Assembly (NCBI RefSeq): GCF_900106755.1
Contig: NZ_FNNN01000013.1
Location: 62,001 to 126,000 of the forward strand
From: Bacteroides faecis MAJ27
Lineage (GTDB): Bacteria; Bacteroidota; Bacteroidia; Bacteroidales; Bacteroidaceae
Direction: 5' to 3'
Length of the DNA stretch: 64,000 nt
Shown: positions 15,572 to 25,670 of the stretch, piece after piece
Layout: the number at the start of each line of letters is the position of its first letter
How positions within the stretch are numbered: position 1 is the first letter of the stretch
Notes under the pieces: generated by a model
What the model saw: the letters and a program-made list of their open reading frames with translations, nothing else
Databases searched by the model: none
What the model was told of the DNA's origin: nothing
Position numbers and translations under genes: made by a program

Positions 15572-18500
15572 ATGAAGAAACTTATAACTTCTTTAGCATT
15601 GGTACTGGTTGCATTATCCAGCCATGCTATTACCCCTCTGTGGATGCGTGATGCACGTATTTCACCGGATGGATCGGAAATCGTCTTTTGTTATAAAGGG
15701 GATATCTACAAAGTTCCTGCACAGGGAGGAGCTGCTGTTCAGTTAACGACACAAGCCTCTTATGAGGCTAATCCTGTTTGGTCGCCTGACGGAAAACAAA
15801 TAGCCTTTGCCAGCGACCGAAATGGTAATTTCGATCTCTTTATTATGCCGGCTGACGGTGGAATAGCACGTAGATTGACCTTTCATTCCGCTTCGGAGAT
15901 TCCTTCAGCTTTTACTCCTGACGGTAAATTTGTACTTTTTTCTGCATCTATTCAGGACCCGGCGAACAGTGCCCTGTTTCCTACCGGAGCAATGACGGAG
16001 TTGTATAAAGTTCCGGTTTCCGGAGGACGTACCGAACAGGTGCTGGCTACTCCTGCCGAATGGGTGTGCTTTGATAAATCGGGGAAAAATTTCCTTTATC
16101 AGGATCGTAAAGGTTTTGAAGATGAATGGAGGAAACATCACACATCTTCTATAACAAGAGATATCTGGTTATATGATACCCAAACCGGGAAACATACCAA
16201 TCTGACCAACCGGGGAGGGGAGGATCGTAACCCGGTATATGCACCGGACGGCACTTCTGTTTATTTTTTAAGTGAGCGTAACAACGGTTCATTCAATGTA
16301 TATAACTTTGATTTGAACGCTCCGCAAGAAGTGAAAGCTATTACTACTTTCCGCACGCATCCGGTACGTTTCTTGTCCATCAGTGACAAAGGAACATTGT
16401 GTTATACGTATGACGGAGAGCTTTATACGCAGGAGCCCAACGCCCGTCCGAAGAAAGTGAGCGTTGACCTTGTACGTGATGATGAAAAAGAGATGGCTGC
16501 TCTTCGATTTTCTCAGGGGGCAACTTCCGCTTCTGTGTCTCCGGATGGTAAACAGGTGGCTTTTATTGTACGTGGTGATGTTTTTGTGACTTCAACTGAT
16601 TATGCTACAACCAAGCAAATAACGAATACTCCGGCAAAGGAAGCCAGTGTATCTTTTGCTCCCGACAATCGTACACTTGTATATGCAAGCGAACGGACTG
16701 GTAACTGGCAACTTTATACCGCTAAGATAGCTCGTAAAGAGGAGGCAAACTTTCCCAATGCAACTCTTATTGAGGAAGAGGTGCTGCTTCCTTCTAAGAC
16801 CGTAGAGCGCGCTTATCCGCAATATTCTCCGGATGGTAAGGAACTGGCTTTTATTGAAGACCGTAACCGGTTGATGGTACTTGACCTGAAAACAAAGAAA
16901 GTGCGTCAGGTGACAGACGGTTCTACTTGGTACAACACCGGTGGCGGATTCGACTACGAATGGTCACCCGATGGCAAGTGGTTTACGCTTGAATTTATCG
17001 GCAATCGTCACGATCCTTATTCTGATATCGGTATTGTCAGCGCGCAGGGAGGTACTATCATTAATTTGACTAATAGTGGTTATATTAGCGGTTCTCCACG
17101 TTGGGTGCTGGATGGAAATGCCATTCTGTTCCAGACGGAGCGTTATGGTATGCGTGCGCATGCTTCCTGGGGTTCTCAGCAGGATGTGATGATGGTGTTT
17201 TTGAATCAGGATGCTTACGACCGTTACCGTTTGAGCAAAGAGGATTTTGAACTGCTCAAAGAATTTGAAAAGGAACAGAAGAAAGCAAAGAAGAAAGACG
17301 ATGATAAGAAAAAAGACGGAAACAAGTCTAAAAAGGAAAAGGCAGATAAAGAAAAAGATAAGGCAGACAAAGCGGGAGATGAAGAGGAGTTGGAGGATAA
17401 GAATGACATTATTGTAGAACTCAATGGCATTGAAGACCGTATTGTACGCTTGACTCCCAACTCTTCTGATCTGGGTAGTGCCATCCTCTCAAAGGATGGG
17501 GAGAATCTGTATTATTTCTCTGCCTTTGAGGAAGGCTATGACCTTTGGAAAATGAATCTTCGTGAAAAGGATACGAAGCGTCTCCATAAACTTAATTCCG
17601 GCTGGGCATCGCTGATGCTGGACAAAAAAGGAGATATCTTTTTACTGGGAAGCAGAAATATGCAGAAAATGGATGCTAAATCGGATGCTCTGAAATCTAT
17701 CAGTTATCAGGCTGAAATGAAAATGGATTTAGCTGCTGAACGTGAGGCGATGTTCGACCATGTGTATAAACAGCATCAAAAGCGTTTTTATAATCTTAAT
17801 ATGCATGGAATAGACTGGGATGCTATGACGGCTGCCTATCGCAAATTTTTGCCGCATATAGATAATAACTACGACTTTGCAGAGCTGTTAAGCGAATGGT
17901 TGGGTGAACTGAATGTTTCGCATACCGGAGGTCGCTATTCTCCAAGAAGCAATGGAGATGTGACTTCTAATCTGGGATTACTGTTTGACTGGAATTATCA
18001 GGGAAAGGGCATGCAGATTGCTGAAATGATAGAGAAAGGTCCGTTCGACCATTCTCGCACCAAGGTAAAGGCAGGATGCATTATCGAGAAAATCAACGGA
18101 GACGAAATAGCTCCGGATAAAGACATCACTGCTCTCTTGAATAATAAGGCAGGAAAGAAAACGCTGATTTCGCTGTACGACCCACAGAACAAGGAGCGCT
18201 GGGAAGAAGTGGTTAAGCCTATCACAAGCGGACAGCTCAATGGCCTGCTGTATAAACGTTGGGTAAAGCAACGTGCTGCAGATGTGGAGAAATGGTCTGG
18301 CGGTCGTTTAGGATACGTTCATATTCAATCGATGGGAGATGGAAGTTTTCGTACTGTTTATTCGGATATTCTGGGAAAATATAATAACTGTGATGGAATT
18401 GTGATCGACACTCGCTTTAATGGGGGTGGTCGCCTGCATGAAGATATTGAAATACTTTTTAGTGGTCAGAAATATTTTACTCAGGTGGTACGCGGACGTG

Positions 18501-18868
18501 AAGCCTGCGATATGCCAAGCCGCCGCTGGAATAAACCTTCTATTATGTTGCAGTGTGAAGCCAATTATTCGAATGCTCATGGTACTCCGTGGGTGTATAA
18601 GCATCGGAATATTGGAAAGCTTGTGGGAATGCCTGTTCCGGGAACAATGACAAGTGTGTCTTGGGAAACATTACAAGACCCTTCATTGGTATTCGGAATT
18701 CCTATCATCGGTTATCGTTTGCCTGACGGCAGCTATCTGGAAAATACTCAACTGGAACCTGATATTAAAGTTGCCAATAGCCCGGAAACAGTGGTGAAAG
18801 GTGAGGATACACAACTGAAAATGGCTGTGGATGAATTGCTTAAAGAGATAGACAGCCAGAAGAAGTAG
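15572..18868 (+). CDS. Tricorn-like S41 peptidase with N-terminal beta-propellers
   Basis: 1098 residues. A signal peptide (1-19, LSSHA) is followed by repeated WD40/TolB-like blades (SPDGKQIAFASDRNGN, APDGTSVYFLSERN, SPDGKELAFIEDRN) over about 25-550. A strongly charged Lys/Asp/Glu linker follows (about 565-612) and a second propeller portion. The Tricorn core domain (about 710-780), a PDZ domain (about 800-890) and the S41 catalytic domain complete the protein. GIVIDTRFNGGG and ANYSNAHGTP (nucleophile Ser in NYSNAH, about residue 1000) are visible. Family proteins degrade peptides; export here implies a periplasmic location. The length is normal for Bacteroidetes Tricorn homologues. Monocistronic. 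Confidence 0.93.
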   Translation: MKKLITSLALVLVALSSHAITPLWMRDARISPDGSEIVFCYKGDIYKVPAQGGAAVQLTTQASYEANPVWSPDGKQIAFASDRNGNFDLFIMPADGGIARRLTFHSASEIPSAFTPDGKFVLFSASIQDPANSALFPTGAMTELYKVPVSGGRTEQVLATPAEWVCFDKSGKNFLYQDRKGFEDEWRKHHTSSITRDIWLYDTQTGKHTNLTNRGGEDRNPVYAPDGTSVYFLSERNNGSFNVYNFDLNAPQEVKAITTFRTHPVRFLSISDKGTLCYTYDGELYTQEPNARPKKVSVDLVRDDEKEMAALRFSQGATSASVSPDGKQVAFIVRGDVFVTSTDYATTKQITNTPAKEASVSFAPDNRTLVYASERTGNWQLYTAKIARKEEANFPNATLIEEEVLLPSKTVERAYPQYSPDGKELAFIEDRNRLMVLDLKTKKVRQVTDGSTWYNTGGGFDYEWSPDGKWFTLEFIGNRHDPYSDIGIVSAQGGTIINLTNSGYISGSPRWVLDGNAILFQTERYGMRAHASWGSQQDVMMVFLNQDAYDRYRLSKEDFELLKEFEKEQKKAKKKDDDKKKDGNKSKKEKADKEKDKADKAGDEEELEDKNDIIVELNGIEDRIVRLTPNSSDLGSAILSKDGENLYYFSAFEEGYDLWKMNLREKDTKRLHKLNSGWASLMLDKKGDIFLLGSRNMQKMDAKSDALKSISYQAEMKMDLAAEREAMFDHVYKQHQKRFYNLNMHGIDWDAMTAAYRKFLPHIDNNYDFAELLSEWLGELNVSHTGGRYSPRSNGDVTSNLGLLFDWNYQGKGMQIAEMIEKGPFDHSRTKVKAGCIIEKINGDEIAPDKDITALLNNKAGKKTLISLYDPQNKERWEEVVKPITSGQLNGLLYKRWVKQRAADVEKWSGGRLGYVHIQSMGDGSFRTVYSDILGKYNNCDGIVIDTRFNGGGRLHEDIEILFSGQKYFTQVVRGREACDMPSRRWNKPSIMLQCEANYSNAHGTPWVYKHRNIGKLVGMPVPGTMTSVSWETLQDPSLVFGIPIIGYRLPDGSYLENTQLEPDIKVANSPETVVKGEDTQLKMAVDELLKEIDSQKK

Positions 18869-18942
18869 ATATCTTCGTTTGTGTTAAAAGAATCGAAAAG
18901 AACACTCCTGTTGAAATGATGTATCAAAGTTATTTCTACTTT

Positions 18943-18963
18943 TATGTTTGACAATAGTGTCAA
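18943..18963 (+). promoter_or_regulatory. Promoter of the activase-TetR unit with overlapping palindromic operator
   Basis: TATGTTTG (18943-18950) fits the -7 element and overlaps a perfect 6-4-6 palindrome, TTGACA ATAG TGTCAA (18948-18963), that covers the expected transcription start. This is a classic repressor arrangement; the TetR gene at the end of the same unit is the obvious candidate. Confidence 0.6.
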
Positions 18964-18986
18964 GCTAAGGGGACATAGTGTAGAAC

Positions 18987-19424
18987 ATGATTAAAATAGG
19001 AATTGACGTAGGTTCAACAACTGTGAAGTTAGTTGCTATCGATGAAAATGATAATTTATTATTTTCGAAGTACGAGAGACACAATGCGAAAGCAAAAGAG
19101 ACAATTTTATCATTCCTGAAAGAGCTGTTATCCGAAATTGGAGATAAAGATATCTCCTTAAGAATAACGGGCTCTATCGGAATGGGAATTTCCGAGAAAT
19201 GTTCATTGCCATTTGTACAGGAAGTTGTTGCAGCGGCGAAAGCGATACAAAAAGATTATTCTCATGTGACTTCTATGATAGACATCGGAGGGGAAGATGC
19301 GAAAGTTGTCTTCTTCAAAGATGGCGAAGCGACTGATTTGCGCATGAACGGAAATTGCGCAGGAGGAACAGGTGCTTTTATTGATCAGATGTCGATCATA
19401 CTGGGGGGAATATTGATGAATTGA
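18987..19424 (+). CDS. Acyl-CoA dehydratase activase, N-terminal fragment (frameshift 1 downstream)
   Basis: 145 residues: first BadF/BadG/BcrA/BcrD-type ATPase domain of a (R)-2-hydroxyglutaryl-CoA dehydratase activator-like protein. The phosphate-binding loop [17 protein letters not shown] starts the protein, and [13 protein letters not shown] plus [14 protein letters not shown] are the other nucleotide and cluster motifs. The frame ends at a TGA just after a run of six G (19403-19408). One extra G would restore the expected continuation [12 protein letters not shown] in the next frame. It should be read with the next two entries as one gene of about 1,400 codons (18987-23213). Confidence 0.8.
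   Translation: MIKIGIDVGSTTVKLVAIDENDNLLFSKYERHNAKAKETILSFLKELLSEIGDKDISLRITGSIGMGISEKCSLPFVQEVVAAAKAIQKDYSHVTSMIDIGGEDAKVVFFKDGEATDLRMNGNCAGGTGAFIDQMSIILGGILMN
19403..19408 (+). repeat. Poly-G tract (G6) at frameshift 1 of the activase gene
   Basis: CTGGGGGGAATA: with G7 the reading frame runs on as L-G-G-N-I-D-E-L-N. The present G6 gives a stop 11 bases later. It is either a sequencing error or a slippage-prone tract. Confidence 0.75.
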
Positions 19425-20629
19425 ATCATCTTGCCATGAATGCGAAACAGGTGTATCCGATTGCCTCCCGTTGCGGTGTTTTCTGTAAAACAGATATTCA
19501 GAATCTGATTGCTAAAAATGTAAGTCGTGAGAATATTGCGGCTTCTATCTTTCGTGCAGTAGCTGTTCAGACAGTCGTGACACTGGCACATGGCTGTGAT
19601 ATAACAACTCCCGTATTGTTTTGCGGTGGTCCGTTGACTTTCATTCCGGCACTGAGAAAAGCCTTTATTGATTATTTATCTTTTGATGAACAAGAGATAA
19701 TACTGCCTGCCAACGGTACTTTACTTCCTGCATTGGGGGCTGCTTTATTTCATATCGAGGGTGAGGATTATTATAAACTGTCTCATTTGATCGATAAGAT
19801 CGACACTACTTTAAACTGTGCAGGAAATCTTACTGCAACAGGGCTGAACCCCATTTTTACGAGTAGTGAGGAATATGAAATATGGAAAGAGAGAATATCT
19901 CGTCATAAGATGATGTCTTCCGGTTTGAAAGCCGGAAAACAAGATGTTTTTATTGGCATTGATTCCGGTTCTACCACGACAAAGATTGTTGTATTGGATG
20001 GAGATTCAAGAGTATTGTATTCTTACTATAATATGAATGGAGGAAATCCGATAAAGGCCGTAGAGGATGGTTTGAATCGGTTGGGCGAAGAATGTTTGAA
20101 GCAGGGCGCTGTACTCGATATAAAAGGAAGTTGCTCTACCGGATATGGTGAAGACCTTATAAAATCGGCCTTTCAGCTTCATTCGGGAATTATCGAAACG
20201 ATTGCTCATTATATGGCAGCACACTATCTGAATAAGAATGTGTCTTTCATCCTCGATATCGGAGGACAGGATATGAAAGCCATTTTTGTGAATAATGGAG
20301 TGATTGACCGGATGGAGATTAATGAAGCGTGCTCATCCGGATGTGGTTCATTTCTTGAAACATTTGCTAAGTCTTTGGGGTATTCAGCGCAAGAATTTTC
20401 ATTGGCAGCCTGCCGCTCGGAAGCACCGTGCGATTTGGGAACAAGGTGCACTGTTTTCATGAACTCAAAAGTGAAACAGGTGCTCAGGGAGGGAGCAACT
20501 ATCAATGATATTGCCGCCGGACTGGCATATTCTGTTGTTAAGAATTGCTTGTATAAGGTACTAAAACTGAAAGATATATCTGTTTTGGGGAACGATATTG
20601 TTGTACAGGGGGGGGACCATGCGCAATGA
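19421..20629 (+). CDS. Acyl-CoA dehydratase activase, middle fragment with second ATPase domain
   Basis: 402 residues. Residues 1-140 complete the first ATPase domain ([30 protein letters not shown]). From about 168 a second activase domain begins with [18 protein letters not shown]. It carries [14 protein letters not shown] and the cluster-ligating motif [19 protein letters not shown], plus [12 protein letters not shown]. These bind a 4Fe-4S cluster and ATP at a dimer interface in archerase-type activators. The ATG at 19421 is probably not a true start but lies inside the continuous gene. The frame ends shortly after an eight-G run (20608-20615), where removal of one G joins it to the next fragment as [13 protein letters not shown]. 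Confidence 0.8.
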   Translation: MNHLAMNAKQVYPIASRCGVFCKTDIQNLIAKNVSRENIAASIFRAVAVQTVVTLAHGCDITTPVLFCGGPLTFIPALRKAFIDYLSFDEQEIILPANGTLLPALGAALFHIEGEDYYKLSHLIDKIDTTLNCAGNLTATGLNPIFTSSEEYEIWKERISRHKMMSSGLKAGKQDVFIGIDSGSTTTKIVVLDGDSRVLYSYYNMNGGNPIKAVEDGLNRLGEECLKQGAVLDIKGSCSTGYGEDLIKSAFQLHSGIIETIAHYMAAHYLNKNVSFILDIGGQDMKAIFVNNGVIDRMEINEACSSGCGSFLETFAKSLGYSAQEFSLAACRSEAPCDLGTRCTVFMNSKVKQVLREGATINDIAAGLAYSVVKNCLYKVLKLKDISVLGNDIVVQGGDHAQ

Positions 20630-23213
20630 TGCGGTGGTCCGTGCTATTGAACTTCTCACAGGAGCAGAAGTTGCAAGATGTGATACTCCTGAGTTGATGG
20701 GAGCCTTCGGATGTGCATTATATGCGATGAAGCATCAGGGGGAATCCGTATCATTGAATGAGATTATAAATAAAGCTCAATATTCGGCACGTTCTCTGTA
20801 TTGTAAAGGTTGTGATAACCGCTGTCTGGTCATTCGTTATCAGTTCGAAAGCGGTAAAAGTTACTATTCGGGAAACAGATGTGAGAAAGTTTTCACGAAT
20901 GGGGAGAGCAGTAATCGAAAAGGTCTGAATGTTTATCGACAAAAAGAAGAACTTTTGTTTCACCGCAGTGTGGAGATTGCAGTTCCTAAACAGATCATCG
21001 GTATCCCCCGATGCCTGAATATGTACGAGGAATATCCTTTCTGGCATACTCTCTTCACTTCCTGTGATATACAAGTCTGCTTGTCTGATCCATCCAATTT
21101 CAGGAGGTATGAGCATAGTGCACGGATGGTGATGTCGGACAATATCTGTTTTCCGGCTAAGTTGGTACATAGCCATGTACAGAACCTGATAGAAAAGAAG
21201 GTGGACCGGATATTTATGCCTTTTGTCATCTTTGAAAGAAAAGGGAAGGAACAAAACAGTTATAATTGTCCTATTGTAATAGGGTATTCGGAGGTTATCA
21301 AGAGTGTACAGTCCGAAGGTATACCCATTGACTCTCCTGCAATAACTTTCAAAGACCGGAGGCTGCTATTTAAGCAATGCCGTGAATATCTGAGCAGTTT
21401 GAATGTGGATGATAAAATGATTCAGCAGGCATTCAATAAGGCGGAAAGCGAACAGATTTCTTTTATTAATACATTGGTTGAGTATAATAAAAATATATTG
21501 AAGCATGCAGGGGGAGGGGAGACGCTGACTGTCATGCTTGCCGGACGCCCTTATCATACCGATTCTCTGATACAGCATAAAGTATCGGACATGCTTTCGG
21601 ATATGGGAGTGAATGTGATAATGGATGATTGGGTGCGTCATTTGGATATTCCGGTGGATGATGCGCATTTTGTTGCTCAATGGGCCTATACGAATCGTAT
21701 TTTAAAAGCAGCGAAATGGTGCGCAACACAAGGACAGAATGTTCAGTTTGTAGAAATGACGTCATTCGGGTGTGGTCCGGATGCCTTTCTGGTAGATGAA
21801 GTGAGAGATTTGCTGATGCGTCATAATAAATCGCTGACCTTATTGAAGCTGGATGATATCAATAATATCGGTTCAATGAAGTTGAGGGTACGTTCAATGA
21901 TCGAAAGCCTCAAACTTGCGAATATGAATGAAACAGAAGATATCGGTGTAAAAGACTTTGCGACTGTCCCTGTTTATGATGAGTTTTACCGTGACCGTAA
22001 AATATTAGTTCCTTACTTTACTCCATTTATTTCACCTTTGATTCCTGCTATAATGAAAGTAGCCGGTTATGATGCGGAAAATCTTCCTCTCAGTGATAGT
22101 GATTCAAGTGAATGGGGATTGAAGTATGCCAATAATGAGGTCTGTTATCCGGCTACTTTGATAGTTGGTGATATCCTGAAAGCGCTTAAAAGTGGAAAAT
22201 ATGATGTAGCCAAAATAGCAGTGGCAATCACTCAAACGGGAGGGCAGTGCCGTGCTAGTAACTATATTTCTTTGATAAAAAAGGCACTGATGGATGCCGG
22301 ATATACGGATATTCCTGTAATCTCTATTTCTGTGGGCAGTGAAATAGATAATAATCAACCTGCCTTCAAGGTCAACTGGATGAAAGTAATTCCGATTACT
22401 TTTCATGCTGTTTTGTATAGTGACTGCATTGCAAAGTTTTATTATGCGTCGGTAGTACGTGAGAAAGAGGCAGGTGTATCGGCTAGGTTACGTGATAAAT
22501 ATTTGCAGCTTGCATCTGAAGTGATACTGAGAAGAGATATAAAAGGACTTCATTCTTTGTTGCAATCGGCTATCGCTGAATTTAATAGTATATGTAAGGC
22601 TGTTGATACCCCTAAAGTTGGAATTGTAGGAGAAATTTTTTTGAAATTCAATCCTTTTGCTCAAAAAGAGATCATTGATTGGCTGATAGACCGGAAGATA
22701 GAAGTGGTTCCACCGATTTTAGTTGACTTTTTTATGCAGGGATTTGTGAATAGGAAGATCAATACGGACTCTTATGTAAAAAACAGGCAATTGCCTGAGT
22801 TTATTTACGATTGGATTTACAGGTTTGTAAAAAAACAGATTGATAAAATAAACAAGACTGCAAATCAGTTCCGTTACTTTGTCCCCTTCAATGATATTTT
22901 TGAAGAGGCGGAGGGAGCTAAAAATATTATTTCCTTGAATGCTCAATTCGGTGAAGGTTGGTTATTACCGGCTGAAATCGTGTCTTACGCCCGGCAAGGA
23001 GTGAAAAATGTCGTGAGTTTGCAACCTTTTGGCTGCATAGCAAATCACATCGTATCCAGAGGAGTCGAAAAACGTATAAAAAGTTTCTATCCGGATATAA
23101 ATTTACTATCTTTAGACTTTGATAGTGGTGTGAGCGACGTAAACATAACAAACCGTATGCTTTTATTTATTGATAATCTGAAAAATGCGACAATGAATTA
23201 TGACAACAACTAA
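20598..23213 (+). CDS. Acyl-CoA dehydratase activase, C-terminal fragment (DUF2229/HgdB-like)
   Basis: About 870 residues in the third frame. The end of the second activase domain ([18 protein letters not shown]) is followed by a Cys-rich link ([24 protein letters not shown]). A DUF2229 domain comes next ([19 protein letters not shown]) and a HgdB-like region ([50 protein letters not shown]). Such giant two-activase/DUF2229 proteins are common in anaerobes. They probably use ATP-driven low-potential electron transfer, but the substrate is unknown. The TTG start shown is only the frame limit. The end overlaps the TetR gene by 14 bases. Confidence 0.8.
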   Translation: MLYRGGTMRNDAVVRAIELLTGAEVARCDTPELMGAFGCALYAMKHQGESVSLNEIINKAQYSARSLYCKGCDNRCLVIRYQFESGKSYYSGNRCEKVFTNGESSNRKGLNVYRQKEELLFHRSVEIAVPKQIIGIPRCLNMYEEYPFWHTLFTSCDIQVCLSDPSNFRRYEHSARMVMSDNICFPAKLVHSHVQNLIEKKVDRIFMPFVIFERKGKEQNSYNCPIVIGYSEVIKSVQSEGIPIDSPAITFKDRRLLFKQCREYLSSLNVDDKMIQQAFNKAESEQISFINTLVEYNKNILKHAGGGETLTVMLAGRPYHTDSLIQHKVSDMLSDMGVNVIMDDWVRHLDIPVDDAHFVAQWAYTNRILKAAKWCATQGQNVQFVEMTSFGCGPDAFLVDEVRDLLMRHNKSLTLLKLDDINNIGSMKLRVRSMIESLKLANMNETEDIGVKDFATVPVYDEFYRDRKILVPYFTPFISPLIPAIMKVAGYDAENLPLSDSDSSEWGLKYANNEVCYPATLIVGDILKALKSGKYDVAKIAVAITQTGGQCRASNYISLIKKALMDAGYTDIPVISISVGSEIDNNQPAFKVNWMKVIPITFHAVLYSDCIAKFYYASVVREKEAGVSARLRDKYLQLASEVILRRDIKGLHSLLQSAIAEFNSICKAVDTPKVGIVGEIFLKFNPFAQKEIIDWLIDRKIEVVPPILVDFFMQGFVNRKINTDSYVKNRQLPEFIYDWIYRFVKKQIDKINKTANQFRYFVPFNDIFEEAEGAKNIISLNAQFGEGWLLPAEIVSYARQGVKNVVSLQPFGCIANHIVSRGVEKRIKSFYPDINLLSLDFDSGVSDVNITNRMLLFIDNLKNATMNYDNN
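20608..20615 (+). repeat. Poly-G tract (G8) at frameshift 2 of the activase gene
   Basis: CAGGGGGGGGACC: with G7 the frame continues Q-G-G-T-M-R-N-D, matching the family. The present G8 shifts it into a stop. Confidence 0.75.
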
Positions 23214-23823
23214 TAACAATGAAGATGTGGAGAAAAAGATAGTTGAGGCTGCCAAGGAACTATTTATAGAGAATGGTTTTGCGGAAACCAGTATGAGTGA
23301 TATTGCTGCTAAAGTTGGTATCAACAGACCGGTGCTTCATTATTATTTCAGAACGAAGGATAAGATGTTCCAGGCCGTTTTTGGCAACATCATACTTTCT
23401 TTTATTCCCCGAATACATGATATCATCATTCAGCAGGACAAATCTGTTTCCGAGAGTATTGGTGAAATTGTAGATGCTTATTATAAAGTATTTACTGAAA
23501 ACCCATGTTTACCATTGTTTATGGTGAGAGAAATGCATCGTGATATGGACCATTTAAGTACTACGATCAAAGAGTTACGTTTGGAACAATATCTCCATAA
23601 GATTATGGATGTTTTGCAGGAAGAAATGAATGGTGGGAGACTTAAAACAGTTCCTCTGCCATTTGTGTTTTATACTTTTTATAGCGCATTGACAGTACCC
23701 TTTCTGACAAAAAATCTTAGTGCTTCTTTCTTTTTGGAGAAGGAGGATACTTTTGAGGATATACTTGTTCAGTGGAAACCTTATATAGTCAGGCAGATGG
23801 AAGCGTTACTGGTAGTAGGTTAG
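23200..23823 (+). CDS. TetR/AcrR-family transcriptional regulator
   Basis: 207 residues. The N-terminal HTH (about 10-56) reads IVEAAKELFIENGFAETSMSDIA, then VGINRPVLHYYFRTKDKMFQAVF, a textbook TetR domain. The remainder is a helical ligand-binding and dimer domain. The ATG at 23200 overlaps the 3' end of the activase gene by 14 bases, so the two are co-transcribed. It probably autoregulates the unit through the palindrome at 18948-18963 (inference). The ligand may be a CoA thioester or fatty acid derivative, by analogy only. Confidence 0.9.
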   Translation: MTTTNNNEDVEKKIVEAAKELFIENGFAETSMSDIAAKVGINRPVLHYYFRTKDKMFQAVFGNIILSFIPRIHDIIIQQDKSVSESIGEIVDAYYKVFTENPCLPLFMVREMHRDMDHLSTTIKELRLEQYLHKIMDVLQEEMNGGRLKTVPLPFVFYTFYSALTVPFLTKNLSASFFLEKEDTFEDILVQWKPYIVRQMEALLVVG

Positions 23824-23847
23824 AGAAATAAAAACTTATTTCTCTAA
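23820..23847. terminator. Bidirectional hairpin terminator
   Basis: A perfect inverted repeat TTAGAGAAATAA / TTATTTCTCTAA with a four-base loop lies between the convergent TetR and YczE-type genes. Confidence 0.8.
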
Positions 23848-23866
23848 CAGTTTACTCTTATGCAAT

Positions 23867-24538
23867 TTACTTCAATGCGGGTAATAACTTGTAGAGAGTC
23901 TTCCTTGTCATTATTTTCTGATTCAGGAAACTGACGATATATCCTGTGATACAGGCGGCGATAAGAGAGCCCTCGCGAACACCTTCGATACATTGAGAAA
24001 GCAGGAGAGAGAGTATGACTGCCAGAGTGACCAGCGTAACATCAAAACAGACTTTGAACTTTCCAAACTCTTTGTTGTAGCGTCGGGAGGCATACTTCAC
24101 AAAAGCCTCTGCGCTCATCATAGCTACTTTAGGTTTGAGTTCGAGTACTACTCCTATGGATTGTATCATACATCCTGTGAGTAATAAGGCTATTGACATC
24201 CCGTAATTGTCGGGATGTAGATCACTGGTGAGTGCCATATTGAAATCAATGAATGCTGAAAAGATAAGGGAGAACGGCAATTGAAGAAGTATTTCAATGG
24301 TATCCTGTTTGGTATTATTTTTTCTGATTAACCAAAACTGTCCCATAATAAGCAGCATATTGATGAGAAATGTACAAGTCCCTAATGACAAGGGACTGTT
24401 CAGACTTAATACATAATTGACGCTGGATATAGGTGTCGTTCCCAACGCGGAACGCACGATCAATACTATTCCGGCAGCCAGAAAATACAATCCGATAACA
24501 AATACTAAATACCTTTTAAAAACGTCCTTCATTTCCAT
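23867..24538 (-). CDS. YczE/YitT-type (DUF6198) integral membrane protein
   Basis: 223 residues from the ATG at 24538; a longer frame to 24649 would put the N-terminus upstream of the probable -7 element (GACCTTTG on the minus strand, 24592-24599), so the shorter start is preferred. Five to six membrane helices are visible: YLVFVIGLYFLAAGIVLIV, FLINMLLIMGQFWLI, MSIALLLTGCMIQSIGVVL, VTLVTLAVILSLLLSQ. The RSALGTTPISSVNYVLSL loop after helix 1 is typical of YczE/YyaS proteins. Function unknown; members are often paired with transcription factors. It is divergent from the AraC gene at 24695. Confidence 0.8.
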   Translation of the reverse strand: MEMKDVFKRYLVFVIGLYFLAAGIVLIVRSALGTTPISSVNYVLSLNSPLSLGTCTFLINMLLIMGQFWLIRKNNTKQDTIEILLQLPFSLIFSAFIDFNMALTSDLHPDNYGMSIALLLTGCMIQSIGVVLELKPKVAMMSAEAFVKYASRRYNKEFGKFKVCFDVTLVTLAVILSLLLSQCIEGVREGSLIAACITGYIVSFLNQKIMTRKTLYKLLPALK

Positions 24539-24641
24539 GTCTTTATACTCTATATGATTGGTTTCTTTTCCATTCTGTAAAGAAGAGTATGCAAAGGTCC
24601 CGTTTTTTTGCCTGAAATGAGTTATCCAATTCCACACAGTT

Positions 24642-24672
24642 TTTGTCATATCCGAAACAAATTGTATTTTTA
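24642..24672 (+). promoter_or_regulatory. Promoter of the 24.7-kb AraC gene
   Basis: TTTG at 24642-24645 and TATTTTTA at 24665-24672, 19 bp apart, precede an unusually strong ribosome binding site (AAAAGGAGGAGG) and the ATG at 24695. Confidence 0.6.
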
Positions 24673-24694
24673 CGTCGAAAAGGAGGAGGCATAA

Positions 24695-25609
24695 ATGGTA
24701 AAATCCCGTATTTTTGATAATAGGCAGTTGCTAAAGGAACATCCGGAAATTCCTCATTATAAAGAGGAGGTAGTCTGCTTTATGAGTGAATATAAAGATA
24801 GAAGTTATCCGGAAAATGAACGTTACTTTAACCGTGAACTTTATATGATCCTCGTTCTTGAAGGTCGTTCCGAGATTTTGCTGAATGGTGAGTTTATTGC
24901 GATAGAGCCTGATATGCTACTTGTTCATGGAGCGAATTATCTCACTGATCATCTTTATTCGAGTCCGGATATAAAGTTTATCACCCTCTCTATTTCCGAA
25001 TCCATGCGGACAGACGATTCTTATCTTACCCAGATAACAGCCATCCTGTTGGCTACGATGAGGCAGAATAGGCAATACACCATACAACTAACCGCCTACG
25101 AAGCTCAAATTATCCGCAATGAATTGGAAGTGCTGATGCATCTGCTGAATATAGAACATCAGTTTCTTTTCCGGAGAATACAGGCGGCATGTAATGCTTT
25201 GTTTCTGGATATAGCCGATTTTCTTTCCCGGAAAACCATTATCAGAAAGCAGGTCAGCCATAAAGACCACGTTTTACAGGAGTTTCATGCGCTTGTTACC
25301 CGAAATTTCAGAGAGGAACATTTTGTCAGTTTCTATGCGGATAAGCTGGCTATCAGTGAACAATATCTTGCACGTATCGTTCGTGCCGGAACAGGAAAAA
25401 GTGTGAATACTATTATTAATGAATTGTTGGTAATGGAAGCCCGTACCTTGTTAAGTTCCACTAAACTCACGGTAGGGGATATTGCCTCCCGGCTAGGTTT
25501 TAGTGATGCTGCCGGTTTCTGTAAATTTTTCAAGAGAAATACAGGACGGACTCCACTCAGCTATCGGAAAGGATTATTGATTTTGATTGAAAAAAGTAGG
25601 TTGATGTAG
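24695..25609 (+). CDS. AraC-family transcriptional regulator
   Basis: 304 residues. An N-terminal cupin-like sensor domain (about 40-110; LYMILVLEGRSEILLNGEFIAIEPDMLLVHG) is followed by a helical linker. Two AraC HTH motifs occupy about 200-295: FVSFYADKLAISEQYLARIV and VGDIASRLGFSDAAGFCKFFKR, ending in the family signature TGRTPLSYRKG. It may control the divergent YczE-type gene. It is separate from the tandem AraC pair at 27.6-29.4 kb. A strong SD sequence precedes the start, unusual for this genome. Confidence 0.9.
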   Translation: MVKSRIFDNRQLLKEHPEIPHYKEEVVCFMSEYKDRSYPENERYFNRELYMILVLEGRSEILLNGEFIAIEPDMLLVHGANYLTDHLYSSPDIKFITLSISESMRTDDSYLTQITAILLATMRQNRQYTIQLTAYEAQIIRNELEVLMHLLNIEHQFLFRRIQAACNALFLDIADFLSRKTIIRKQVSHKDHVLQEFHALVTRNFREEHFVSFYADKLAISEQYLARIVRAGTGKSVNTIINELLVMEARTLLSSTKLTVGDIASRLGFSDAAGFCKFFKRNTGRTPLSYRKGLLILIEKSRLM

Positions 25610-25636
25610 CCTCATAACGAGCGGATACATCAACCT
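25598..25636. terminator. Hairpin at the convergent ends of AraC and DXS-like genes
   Basis: A perfect 11-bp inverted repeat AGGTTGATGTA (25598-25608) / TACATCAACCT (25626-25636). The left arm overlaps the last codons of the AraC gene. Confidence 0.7.
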
Positions 25637-25670
25637 GCATGAAATTATATAGTGAACCGGTTTTGACTCA

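Noticed and set aside
23867..24649. Longer start of the YczE-type protein at 24649
   Set aside because: Adds a hydrophilic stretch unlike the family and spans the probable promoter.
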